A stretch of 64,000 bases of DNA from positions 240,424,422 through 240,488,421 of the forward strand of contig NC_081406.1 of assembly GCF_030272615.1 (NCBI RefSeq), in the 5' to 3' direction. This document shows positions 22,578 to 34,001 of the stretch, one piece after another. The stretch's first letter is position 1; the number at the start of each line of letters is the position of its first letter. The stretch comes from Cryptomeria japonica (lineage: Eukaryota; Streptophyta; Pinopsida; Cupressales; Cupressaceae). The translations under genes and the position numbers were made by a program. The notes below the pieces were generated by a model. That model had not been told where the DNA came from. It did not search any database and was given only the letters and a program-made list of their open reading frames with translations.

Positions 22578-23399
22578 GATAGTATTCAGTGGCCATCCGT
22601 CCAAGATAGAGGAAAGTTGACAAGTCAACTCACACTTGTGCGGTCATAGGGTTCCTGCATTTCACAGATTCCTGGTTTGGCCGAAGCTATTCTGACTCCA
22701 AAACAAACATTTTGTACAACGTGATAGCGACATGTTAGTCAATTGCAACCGTTTATTGCAAAATCGACGGTGTAAAACGCGTGACTAAGTCAATCTGTAC
22801 TACCATTTTGGAGCCAGAATAGATGCATCCTCCTGGTTTCGCCTGGCTAGAAAGTCACATCCTCAAAGCCTAAGCTCGACCAAGTTTCAAAGCCTAAAGA
22901 CTTGGGACTGAGAATCTTGGACTTGGGATCCTTGAACTACCATTCTTATACTCACAAAGTGGGGCAAAAGAAAGGTAATAAAATTTAGCAATCATGCATG
23001 GAGCTTTAGATTAATAAGACTATTAGAGTTTGTATTTAATTAGAAATTGCATCTTGGTGTGTAATGATTATGTGGAAGAAATGTGGAAGATCTGTAAAGA
23101 AAAGTTTTGGTCTATTTATTGCATTTATTTGTACAATACACGAGGTCAATTGAGTTGTCATCTAGTAAGTAATATTGTGTGTGCAACAGAAGTCTAAATA
23201 GAGAAGTGATAACTTCAAATCAACTATACATTTACTTATAGGAGTTCAAGAATTGATTGAAACAAAACTTTGAATAAGGAACCTAATAATACTCTATTGC
23301 CAATAGGCCCATGTTATGTTTGCAATAAGAAAAGAGAAAGAGATAAGGATAGAAAGAGGTGGGGGAAAAGAGATGTTGGAAGGCAAGAGGTAGAGATGA
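22578..23399. other. Intergenic
   Basis: No gene recognised. A pair of short inverted words (attctgactccaaaa near 22690 and ttttggagccagaat near 22807) could form a long-loop hairpin. Confidence 0.4.
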
Positions 23400-24425
23400 C
23401 AATATATGTGAAGGGAATAGATCATAAGTGATATGTTTTAATAAATTTTTATATTTGATAAATAAAATTTACCTTGGTTAAAGGAGGGCATACTTAAATT
23501 GAAAAAATATTTGGTATGATGAATGTATAATTTGCTTTGTTTTTAAGTCTTTTATTTTATGTTGTACAGTATACTTTAAGTTTAGTTTTTAAGAAAATAT
23601 TTTATATTTCATTAAATATTTATATAAATAAATAAATAAAATAAGTTAGCATTTTTAAAATTAAAGTAACAAATTTATTAATAAATTTAAATAATGTTAT
23701 ATTTGAGAATTAGATTGAATATATATTTAAATAAATTTAATGTTGATTTATAATTAATATTATATATTTATAATTAATATTTATATTTATAATTAATATT
23801 ATATATTTATAATTAATATTTATATTTATAATTAAAATAATAATAATTAAGCATTAGATTTAAGGTTAAATTTATTATTATATATTATTATTAAAATTTT
23901 AATTATGTAGATTAACTTGTAATTATGAGTATATAAGTTTTAAACTAAATTATAATTCTTGTTACAATGAATTGTAATAAGTTTAACTAGTTTAAGTGAG
24001 ATTTAATTTTTTAATAAGAGTTAAAATTAAGTTAAAATTAGAATTAAAGTTAATATTATATGAATTATTTAAATTATCTTTATTTAATTTTAAGGTTTTG
24101 ATATATAAAAAATATTATTCTAACTTATCAATAGTTATTTCAACATTCAAATTTTTTATTAAATATCTATAAATATTTTAATTTATTATATTATGATTGT
24201 GATCCTTATTAATATTTATTTTAAATTCTATAATTATTTCTATGTTTTGTTTAAATAATTTTTAATTCAGATAAGGCAATTATAATTAATGATTTTTTTT
24301 AAGTTAGAAAAAAATTAAAATATTTAATATATTATTATTTATTTATAAATTATATTTATTATTTATATGTGTTATACTTAAAATATAATAATACTACAAA
24401 TAAAATTTAAAATAAAATATATAAT
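23400..24425. other. AT-rich intergenic with a 39-bp tandem block
   Basis: Almost pure A/T. At about 23745-23840 two alternating words, aattaatattatatatttat and aattaatatttatatttat, repeat twice as a 39-bp pair. No coding potential was seen. Confidence 0.6.
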
Positions 24426-24774
24426 TTGTTATATATATATACATATATATATACATATATATATGTATATATATACATCTATATATATATACATGTATAT
24501 ATATACATGTATATATATATATACATGTATATATATACATATATATATATATGTATATGTATATATACATATATATGTATATATACATATATATGTATAT
24601 ATACATATATGTATATATATATATATATACATATATATACATATACATATATATACATGTACATGTATATATATATATACATGTACATGTATATATATAT
24701 ATACATATATATGTATATATATATATACATATATACATATATGTATATATATATATCTATACATATATATATAC

Positions 24775-24807
<33 letters not shown>

Positions 24808-24882
24808 TATATATACATATATATACACATACATATATACATACATACATACATATACATATATACATACATACATATATAC

Positions 24883-24960
<78 letters not shown>
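24426..24960. repeat. Compound TA/TACA microsatellite
   Basis: About 535 bp of TA runs punctuated by C or G to give tatatatacatat and acatgtatatat patterns, a TACA block near 24838-24895 and a pure TA run at about 24896-24957. It opens frames of Tyr-Ile/Tyr-Met/Tyr-Thr repeats on both strands that are not genes. Confidence 0.97.
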
Positions 24961-24961
<1 letters not shown>

Positions 24962-25009
24962 ACAAAACATAAAAAACTAAATTTTAATTTTGTAAATAAA
25001 AATGACATG

Positions 25010-25410
25010 TAGGGGAAAGGACCCAGTAGTTGAGCGCATTCCAATTCTTGTGATAGAAGTTGTTGATTTAATACCCCAATACTTGGTGATTTAATGTCCA
25101 ACCTTTGTATAACATTGCACCAATAGCTATATGAAATATACCATTTGTTGTGAAAAGTAACCAATCATGTGATGCCACATCAGCTGCATAAGTATTGGGG
25201 CCCTTTTGCACACCCATTGGTCTCACTTTTTTTTTGTGCTGTTTTGGACACCTTGGCAAAAAACATGCTAATGTCGCATCATATTTGATGATGTGGTCAG
25301 GGAACTTGCCAAGTAAGCTACTGTAAAAAAATCGGAGTGAATTGAAATTTCCACGTAAGATTTTGAAAAACACCAAGTTAGGGTGCACAACTACTGGATC
25401 CTTTCCCCTA
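25010..25410 (-). mobile_element. MITE copy 2, full length, inverted
   Basis: A 401-bp element with terminal inverted repeats: taggggaaaggacccagtag at the left and its near complement (ctactggatcctttcccct) at the right. Each GGGGAAAGG end is preceded by TA, which may be the target duplication and would suit a Tc1/mariner-Stowaway-type element; this is inference. It matches copy 1 in the opposite orientation. Confidence 0.85.
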
Positions 25411-28190
25411 TTAAATATGAAAAAAGTTGAGAGGCTGTCCAAAAAAATTAGTAACCTGTTAAGTGAGAAATTTAGTCAGGAATTGAGGCAATAAAACACC
25501 TCCAAAGGAAACAATAGTAGTTGTGTGTTCCAGAATTGTGGGGAAAATAAAAAAGGAAGTTAAGAGCCAAGCAAGGGTGAAAAAAGAAAACAACATTGAT
25601 GAAAGAACATAAAATCAGCCAAGGGAGAAATCATATCATACATGTTCTATTTTTCTCTTAAACTGTCAAAGGGGAGGGATTTAAATTCATAATCATTTAG
25701 ACCATTACACCAAATATACTTCAATATAAAATGTTATGTTGTACCCTATGATAAATGTATCTTAAGATTTTATTTTACATTCTACATTTTTTATTTTATT
25801 TTATTTTTTTACAAAACATCCTTTTTATTAGTATTTGGTTCAATAAGATGATCCCAACTTCCATAAAAAATTGTGCCTCTAAAATTAAAAAGTTCATACT
25901 AATTTGTAAGACATATATTACTTTGTTATCTTACATATATATATATTTAAAATATGTTGAAAGATATTATTTTCAAAGTGTTCATATTGAATTTATAGTT
26001 TTATTTATCATGCACACACATTAATATAAGTTTGATCTTTTGCTAAATAATAATTATTTTTAGAGGCATTCTACACACACCCCAAAAAGATTGTATAAAG
26101 AAAAAAAAATAAAAAAAAAATGTCATTTTAATATATATTTTTAAAAAATTACTAAAAATTGGATGACAAAGATATGAACATTTGAAGTTTAAAAGATAGG
26201 TTGATTTTAAATGGGTGCACTTGATTTTTGGAGTAGAAACTAGAAAATTTATTTACACCAATGTAGAGGTTTGAGTCAGCTTTCCAGAGGCTCTTTAAAG
26301 TTGAAAATCCAAGTCGATATGCGAAAGTTACATCTGTTTTTGTGAGATAGCTACATTATGTGTTCACGTAGAGAAGGGGGGCTCAGTTTAAACTCCTTAG
26401 TGTCAAAATTCTAGCTCCATTCGACTAAAATCTTGATGGGAGGGTGTCGGGAGCTTTTTAACCCTCTCCCTGGTCTACCATATGACCAAGGGTTAAGGGC
26501 CTATGATGACAATCCAAATCTATGTGTATATATACTTATATGTAGTGATATTTTGTGAATGTGTATCTTAGATCTATGCATATATCCCTGTGAGCAACAT
26601 ATATATTCTATGATTTTTTTTGTCTTCAAATCTACCAAAAAAAGACTTAACACAAACAAGTGTTTAAAAATTGTAGGCTATATGGAGGTATAATTGTATA
26701 AAAAATGCCTTTCTTTTCCAAAAAATTGATAGTAAGAAAAATTTGAAAAATTAAATGTCAAAAATAGTTTTTCGATTGTCATGAATGCGACCGTGGTATT
26801 ATTTTTATGATTCAAGAGTATTTGTAAAAGATCACCTCAAAGAACCCCTTAGAAAATCCCTTATAATGTGTAAGATTAGACTCACAAAAACTCAAAAGTA
26901 CACACGCTAGTAAGATCAATTCCAAATTGGGTTCACCTAAATGAATGCATGCAAATGTGTTAAATGAAATATACATACAAACTCAACCTACTCAACAAAC
27001 ACATGCAAACCTCAAAACGATAAGTATGTTGATATGTCGATTGGTTGAATGTGGTTGCTCATTGATTTAACAACATGTAGGCATGATAAAGGTGATTGAG
27101 TGATGAAATGAATAACATACGAAGGGATGACGAAAATGAAAAAAGAGGCCTTAAAATATGGATTTTTTTGAGGAAAAATAATGGCTAAGATTGAATGCCA
27201 AATGGATGTTTAGGATTGGATGAAGCGTGGTCCTAGATTTGGAGGCTTAGCCTTGTGACAATTGTCACAAGGACAAGTGAGGTGCAAGGGTTAAGTATGT
27301 TCACAAATGAGGAAGCTCATGGAAAAGACATATCTATGACATGTGTAAGATTTAGACTTGTGAAAGTGACATATCTATGAAATGTGTAAGAGGTGGGATG
27401 ACTATGATGTGACCTTTTATGCTCACATATGTAAGCTAGAGGACGGTAGGGATACTTGTCATATGATGACAAGTTTAGATATTGATCCATGTAAATAGAT
27501 TCATGGGCTAGGATTGAGTGGTCAAGAATTGAGGTGAGGTGGAATATAATAATGATGGTAATGAGTGTTAATTATCTCAAATCAATTAATTAAGTAGGTA
27601 TTAATTAAATTTACTAGGAGGATTTGTATGCTAAAGTTAGGCATAATTAAATAAAAATAAATTTATTTAATTAAGGGTCAAGGTTAAACTTAATTAAATA
27701 AATGTAAATAAGTAAGGATGATGGATAAAGATAGAAGATTAATCAGATAGTATGGGATAAAGTCAAATGTATTTTAGAACAAAATTTATTGAAAGCAAAA
27801 GAAATCCTAACTCTTAAAAAATTCAAAACAAACTATAATACTGCATTGAGAATTTTTTTTTTAATAAATACATAATAGAAAACATGAAAAACAATTTTAA
27901 ATAATAATAGAATAATATAGAAAGTACCTAAACTTCAAAAATCTTAATAGATAAAACATAACACAATAAAAAAAGTCCTGGTCACCACCAATGAACCCGC
28001 ATCCAACGAATTGGAACCTCTAAACGCTAATTAGCTTTAACTCTTACCGAAGACGGAGCCCTAATGGCTTTCCTTATTTTCGGTCAAGATTCTTCTTCAT
28101 ATATCACATGAACAATGCTTGGGGTCCTGCAGAAAAGTAATATAGGTGGTACAAATCTCCACTGAACCACATTATGGAAGCTACTTTCAT
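25411..28190. other. Intergenic, nothing coding recognised
   Basis: AT-rich DNA between the MITE and the patatin-like gene. A short local duplication (gacatatctatga and gtgtaaga words) lies at 27328-27392, and a perfect palindrome cttgtcatatgatgacaag at about 27449-27467. The stretch from 27200 to 27750 has the texture of an old LTR but I could not place ends. Confidence 0.45.
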
Positions 28191-28193
28191 AAA

Positions 28194-28200
28194 TATATAA
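28194..28200 (+). promoter_or_regulatory. Candidate TATA box of the patatin-like gene
   Basis: TATATAA, 129 bp upstream of the chosen ATG (28329). A start about 30 bp downstream would leave a leader of about 100 bp. It lies 3' of an in-frame ATG at 28146, which argues against using that earlier start. Confidence 0.45.
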
Positions 28201-28328
28201 GCCAGAAAGAATCTTCTTGCACATCCATAAATTTTTGGAAATTAAAGTGTGAACTCAGTAGTTCACGGAAAACATACATTTTTCTACAATATATTCCATC
28301 ATTTCTTAGCAGTCAGGTTATACAAGCA

Positions 28329-31300
28329 ATGGCTAAAGCACAAGAAAAGATGTCAACAATCTTGAGTATTGATGGAGGAGGAGTTAGGGGACTTATTCCT
28401 GCCCAAGCTCTTGGATTTTTAGAGGCCAAACTTCAGGTAATCAACAACAAATGTCCAAATTTGTATCAAGAACAGTATATTGCATAGAAATTGAGAAGTT
28501 AAACTACTATCTTTTTCTAGTTCTATTAATCACAATCAGCTAACATAGAATCCGTCATGAAGATATGGGTCAAAGCTAATTCAGTATTCATTTTCTTCTG
28601 TTATCAATAGTACTGTTTTTTCACAGGTTTGGATGGTCCATTTAACTTCCATTGCATTTTTGTTTTCTAGGAATTAGATGGTGCAGAAGCCAGATTAGCA
28701 GATTATTTTGATCTTATAGCAGGTACTAGTACTGGAGGACTGATGACTGCTATGATAACATCTCCAAAAGTTAACAAACGTCCCCTCTTTTCTGCCAAAG
28801 AAGTAACTGATTTCTACTTAAGGAGACTTCCAAAAATTTTCCCCCAACCCTGGCGAGTATATAATCTGTAGCTGGTATTCTTGTATCGATCTTGTAATAT
28901 TTTTACTGTATAAATCTGATGCAAATTGAATTCTTGTAGCCGTTGGAATAGGTTTGGACCAGTCATAAGTCTATTCCATGGGTGCAAATACTCAGGGCAG
29001 TGCCTCAGGCAGATCTTCAATGAGATAATTCCTAATCTACGTCTAAACGAGACAATCACCAATGTGTTATTACCCGCTTTTGATATAAAGCTGCAGCAGC
29101 CAGTCATTTTTTCTACTTTTGAGGTTAATTCTCTTACTGCATTTTTTACTACTTTTTTAGATGTCACTAAAATCTTTTAACTTATTTTCCATTTAACAAC
29201 ACTGAGGTTCAAGCATATTGAATCAGTGGAAGTATAAGTCTATGGTTACAATGGTCCAACAATGATTTGAACTTTGATAGTCACAAATCCAAATATTTTA
29301 CTACAACCACAATTTTAATAATATATTTTAATTTAGCTGTAGTCTTTTACGTTGGTGCAATTCAGTTTATAGGTTTGGATCTGATTGAATACTTTTACAT
29401 TGTATTTGCAGGCAAAGGAAAATGCTCTCAAGAATCCATTTTTAAAAGATGTATGCATTGGTACATCTGCAGCTCCTACTTTCCTCCCACCTCACTACTT
29501 TACAATACATGATCAATCCTCTAGAAGTGGTAAAAGTTTTCACTTGATAGATGGAGGAATTGCTGCTAACAATCCTGTAAGTAAACGTGAAATCCAATGA
29601 AACTTTACTATGATAGGAGACCTTAAAAAACCCCTTTGAGAAAAGTACATGTCATTTGAGTCATAATGTTGCAGAGCTTAAAAGAAAAAAAAAATCAGTT
29701 ATTTTGGAGAATCAGAAAACTTTAGGGGACAGCTTAAATGGTCAGTCATGTTTATTTTCATTTATGAATTTTGATCTTGTTTGACTAGAAAATTATACAG
29801 TTGAATTCTGATAGTAATATCATGATTTCAATCTTGTTTCTTACTATTTTTTGCTTTGACTGTATTGAAATTTTGCATCAACATTTCAAATTGTACTCTA
29901 TCATCCATCATCAGGATAATAGAAATGGTTAATTGCAGGTCAAGATAAGTTTTTTCTCTTTCTATTTATATAATAATTGATTATAAAATACCATATGAAA
30001 CATTGATACAAAAATTCCAACACGATCCAATTAAAAAATACTAATAAACAATGCTATGAATCATGAAAACTTGATATTATTATTTCAATTTTACTCTTTA
30101 CTGATCCTCACCTTCTCTAATTACAGGTTACTTAGTTAATAAGAAGCTAGAAGTATCAAATCAACGAAAATAAATAACAATTCAGATATTTCCTTTTCCT
30201 CTTATTTTCCTTACATGGCTCTTTACTTTTATTCAAATCAGAATCTCTTTTATTTATAATTTCACTTTTACTGATGTGGGCTCTATGATGATGACACAGT
30301 GCTTAATATCATCATTCATTAGAATTTTTTTTATTAAAATGATCAATGCAGACTTTGTTAGCGATAAATCAAATTACAAAAATGCGTCTGAAGGAGAATC
30401 CGGGATTCACATATACTAGACCTCAGGTAAATACTGATTATTAGATCAGATCATATTTTGATGCTTGCATAATTTTATGTGTTTGAGCAAAAAAGATAAA
30501 GAGCAAAGATTTTTTTGTTGGGTTAGGATCATGGAGACATATTGGTGCTTTCACTTGGAACTGGCCAAGAAGATTCACAAAAAATAAACTATGATGCCAA
30601 AGAGGCTGCTCAATGGGGTGGTTTGGGATGGATTCAGAATAAGGGTAGAGCCCCAATCATAGATGTCTTCATGAATGCCAGTGCAGATATGGTGGACATA
30701 TACATGGCTGATATGTTCCAGTCTGGTTTTCACAAAGTTTTCTATCTCAGAATTCAGGTATTCTCTAAGACCTCTAAGACCTCAAAATTTTTACGTAGAT
30801 CATGCAATTAGAATTAAAATTACATCTTAAAATTGTTTTAGCAAAATAAATCTTAATGTTGTTCTTCCTGAATTAGATTGTGAGAGCATAGAATGTAATT
30901 TGAAACGTTGATACAAAAAATTTAATCTAATCCAAAAAAAATAGTATTAACAGTGAAACTATAGATTGTAGAAATCTGATATCATTAAAAAAAACTTCTT
31001 CGTTTCAAACAACCTATATACATTCAACTTATTCATTTACAAAAACCTCATGCCTCATTCAACTCACTCATTTAACTTACTCATTTACAAAAACCTCATG
31101 CCTCATTCAAATTCACTCATTTAACTCACTCATTCAAAATATGTTAGTTGCTGAGCAATTTAATACTAAATTACTTCATTTGTGAGAACAACTATCTATT
31201 CATGAATCCTCTTTGAAAAACTTTTCTTTCATCAGTTACAGGATTATTTACTATTAAGTGTTTCTCTTTTTAATAGATGCTATATAAAGTTTATTTAAAT

Positions 31301-31683
31301 TAGTTTTAATGTTGATTCTTTCTAATCATTTAGTTTTAATTAGGAAGTAAACTTAAGTGGAGATGGAGTGAGTATAGATTGTTCACGCAAAGAAAACCTT
31401 GAGAATCTTGTAAATATTGGGAAGAAGTTATTGGATAAGCCTGTGAGCAAAGTGAATTTAGAAACTGGCAAGTTTGAAGAAGTTCAAGATAAGTTTACCA
31501 ACAAGGATGCGTTGATCAGGTTTCATCTATAATTACCATTTATATCTATTATTTAGTTGTAGTTTTCTTAATCAAAACTTAAAGTTTTGAGAACTAAACG
31601 TTATTCATGTTGTAATGCTCATTGTAATTAACAGATTTGCCAAAATGTTATCGGGAGAGAGGAGAAAAAGATCATCCATATAA
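28329..31683 (+). CDS. Patatin-like phospholipase (acyl hydrolase), 8 exons
   Basis: Exons: 28329-28436, 28671-28867, 28940-29123, 29412-29576, 30352-30426, 30527-30757, 31344-31519, 31635-31683; 394 residues with no stop, close to the usual 400 or so. Patatin-family proteins hydrolyse acyl chains of membrane lipids with a Ser-Asp dyad. The glycine-rich oxyanion loop DGGGVRG is at residues 15-21, the nucleophile elbow GTSTGG at 54-59 (Ser56), and the second catalytic residue in DGG at 210-212 (Asp210). [43 protein letters not shown] and [18 protein letters not shown] are family segments in the right order. All introns are GT-AG. Intron 2 uses a weak donor (ct/gtagct) to keep frame and is the least certain joint. 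No signal peptide is evident, so a cytosolic enzyme is likely. Confidence 0.9.
31028..31130. repeat. 48-bp tandem duplication in intron 6
   Basis: Two copies of a unit of about 48 bp around catttacaaaaacctcatg and cctcattcaa, followed by actcatttaact. It lies within an intron, so it should not affect the protein. Confidence 0.8.
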
Positions 31684-31812
31684 TCATATAAGAATAGTAG
31701 ATTTCTAAGGTACGACTACATTATATTTTATAATCATTAGTCTACATAGTTTTACAGAGACATCAAATTTCGTAAATTTTCATGTTAGAATTATTTTTCT
31801 ACATAAATAGAT

Positions 31813-31875
31813 GAATGATATTTTTGATATTTTATACATAGGAATGATATTTTTGATATTTTATACATAGGAATG
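31813..31875. repeat. 29-bp tandem repeat
   Basis: gaatgatatttttgatattt plus tatacatag, two full copies (31813-31841 and 31842-31870) and the start of a third. It directly precedes the 176-residue open frame at 31873. Confidence 0.9.
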
Positions 31876-32403
31876 ATATTTATTTCTAAGCTTACAAAAA
31901 TCATTGAGGATTTACTTTTCTTTATAATTGTCAATATTCATCTGCCATTTGACGAGAAATCTATTTGTGTTGTTATTGGTGATGATATTATTAAGGATTA
32001 CCAGCGCTTCTTCTTGCCTCTGGATATGGGCTGGGGATTCCTTTCAAATGCCATGGATATATTAGTGTGTTACCTTATTCTTCAAGTTCTATGCTGGAAA
32101 TATATTCATGAAGATCTTATCAGTGATGCTCTCCTTCAGAGTACTCTCAGATTATGCTTTTGCAAGATGGCCGATTTCCCATGGGAAGATTTTGGTTCTT
32201 CCTTCCCTAGGATGAAGATTCAAGTACCAAAACTCACCACCACACAATATGCAGTAGTATGTCCTTTTTCTTGGTTGCAGATCTTTTCGACTTATCAATA
32301 CATGTGTTCTCTATATTTTGATAATTTTGGTTGTATGATCGTATGTGTTGTATTTCTTTTGGGTTTACAGTCTTTGGACCTGGTCATTATTAGACTTAAG
32401 TAA
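31873..32403 (+). other. Unrecognised 176-residue open frame
   Basis: An open frame of 176 codons begins 190 bp after the patatin-like stop. The predicted peptide is hydrophobic and Cys/Leu/Phe-rich with no known motif. A possible splice donor (ctaag/gtacg near 31709) and acceptor-like tracts suggest it may instead be 3' untranslated sequence of the patatin-like gene, or a chance open frame. Not called as a gene. Confidence 0.25.
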
Positions 32404-32589
32404 ATCTTATTTATGCAAGCGATACATTTACATGGTTCAATCCTTTTTTTTTTGTGTGTGCGTGTAATAGTAAACTTAGTAGAATGTAATTTATAGTATG
32501 AAAAGGGTTCAATTCTTTTTATTGATCGTGCGTGTAATGGTAAAATTAGAAGAATGTAATTTATCCTTCTTTGTGTGTTTGCATGTAAC

Positions 32590-33996
32590 TGTAGTCACAT
32601 AAATTTGTTTAGTTTAATTAAATGAATATTTGTTATTTATTTGATTAAAATCCCACTAGCCATCAGTTAATTAAATTAATATTTAATTAATTTATCTTCA
32701 AACATTCTTCTATTAATTAAATAAATTATTTAATTTATTTTAATTAATTCATTATACCAAATTCATAAATCAATTAAATGAATAAATCTTATTTATTCAA
32801 TTTAATCTTCTTTTCTGTTTTAAATAAATTAAATAAAACATTTATTAAAATCATTTATTCCCCCCCACTTGCATTTTCTTACAAATGCAAGTTGCAACCA
32901 CAAGTTGAAATAAATTAAATTTATTTTAATTAAAATCTTATTTTCTTTCACCCACCAAATCCACTTGTACTCCTAAACTCCCTTCTAGATTTTTTTAACC
33001 CCTTCTTAATTAACCTAATCCATCTCCTAATTATTGTCACATTTCTAAGCAACTTGGAGTCATTTTTCAAAGACTTCAAAGTCTTTGAAAAAAATTTAAT
33101 GCTTTGTGTGTTCAACAATTTAACTTCTAAAGTCTTCCAAACCACTTATGACTTTTACATAACTATTTATGATTAATTCAACTCGCACCCATGTGTCTCC
33201 TCAAGCATTTATTATTTTGACTATGGTTATTTTTTTTGCCTTTGCACAAGAGTCTATCCATTGGATAAAATCTTTATTCTTTGAATAAAGAATTTATTCA
33301 CTCAACTCAACTTTGACCTTAACTTCCAAGTTAACTCTTAGGTCATGTCAAGCATTTAATGCTTATTACCTTTCCTCTCAACCTATCTCATATGGACACT
33401 TGTCATCCTGGGATTAGGTTGAAAGCTATTACATGGATTGAATATCATTCAATTCTGACCCTTGTTGAAATTACTCAATCTCAACCATCTATTGCTCCAT
33501 CTTTCATATAAATAGAGGCCATTTCTTCATAATCCAGATCCTGAAACTTGCATGCATCTAAGTTATAGTGAATTCTAGAGAGCATTTAGCATAAATTATT
33601 AATATATTATTATTTTGGCCTGGAATAAATCATTTTAGCATCATAGCATCTAATATTAGCTTTTGTTCACATTTGCATAGTATTTTAGAGTAAACATTTC
33701 AATCTTGAACCTCCATAAGCATCCATAGTGCAAAAAGCTGCTGAGAGTTACACTAATTTGGAACTTGGAGAGAAGAGAAACAAAGGAGAAGGAGCTAAGA
33801 GCATGTTAGAAGGCATTTGGAGATGTTTTGTTGTATTTACTTTCATAGTTAAATAATTTTTCATGTTTTTAGTGCTTCTTTTGATATTCTTGCTTAGATT
33901 AGTTTTTGGTTGATTAACACTAACAATTTCTTGTGTTTGTGTGTGTTATACGACCATAGGTTTTAGTCTAACCATTGTCCATTTTGCAAAGCATCA
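32590..33996 (+). mobile_element. Solo LTR with perfect target duplication
   Basis: A 1407-bp block starts TGTAGTCACA and ends AAAGCATCA, flanked on both sides by GTAAC (32585-32589 and 33997-34001). Neither flank has a primer site, polypurine tract or coding remnant, so this is an LTR left after recombination between the two ends of an element. A TATA box (tataaata, 33507-33514) gives the orientation. The left half has TTAATTAAAT-rich sequence. Superfamily not determined; the 5-bp duplication fits either Copia or Gypsy. Confidence 0.9.
33507..33514 (+). promoter_or_regulatory. TATA box of the solo LTR
   Basis: tataaata followed by gaggcc, at about two-thirds of the LTR, the expected place for the U3/R boundary promoter. 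Confidence 0.55.
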
Positions 33997-34001
33997 GTAA
34001 C

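Noticed and set aside
24394..25012. Long Tyr/Ile-rich open frames on both strands
   Set aside because: Produced by the TA/TACA microsatellite; no real protein composition.
28146..28328. Earlier in-frame ATG for the patatin-like gene
   Set aside because: It lies before the likely TATA box and adds a tail unlike the family; 28329 gives the usual N-terminus.
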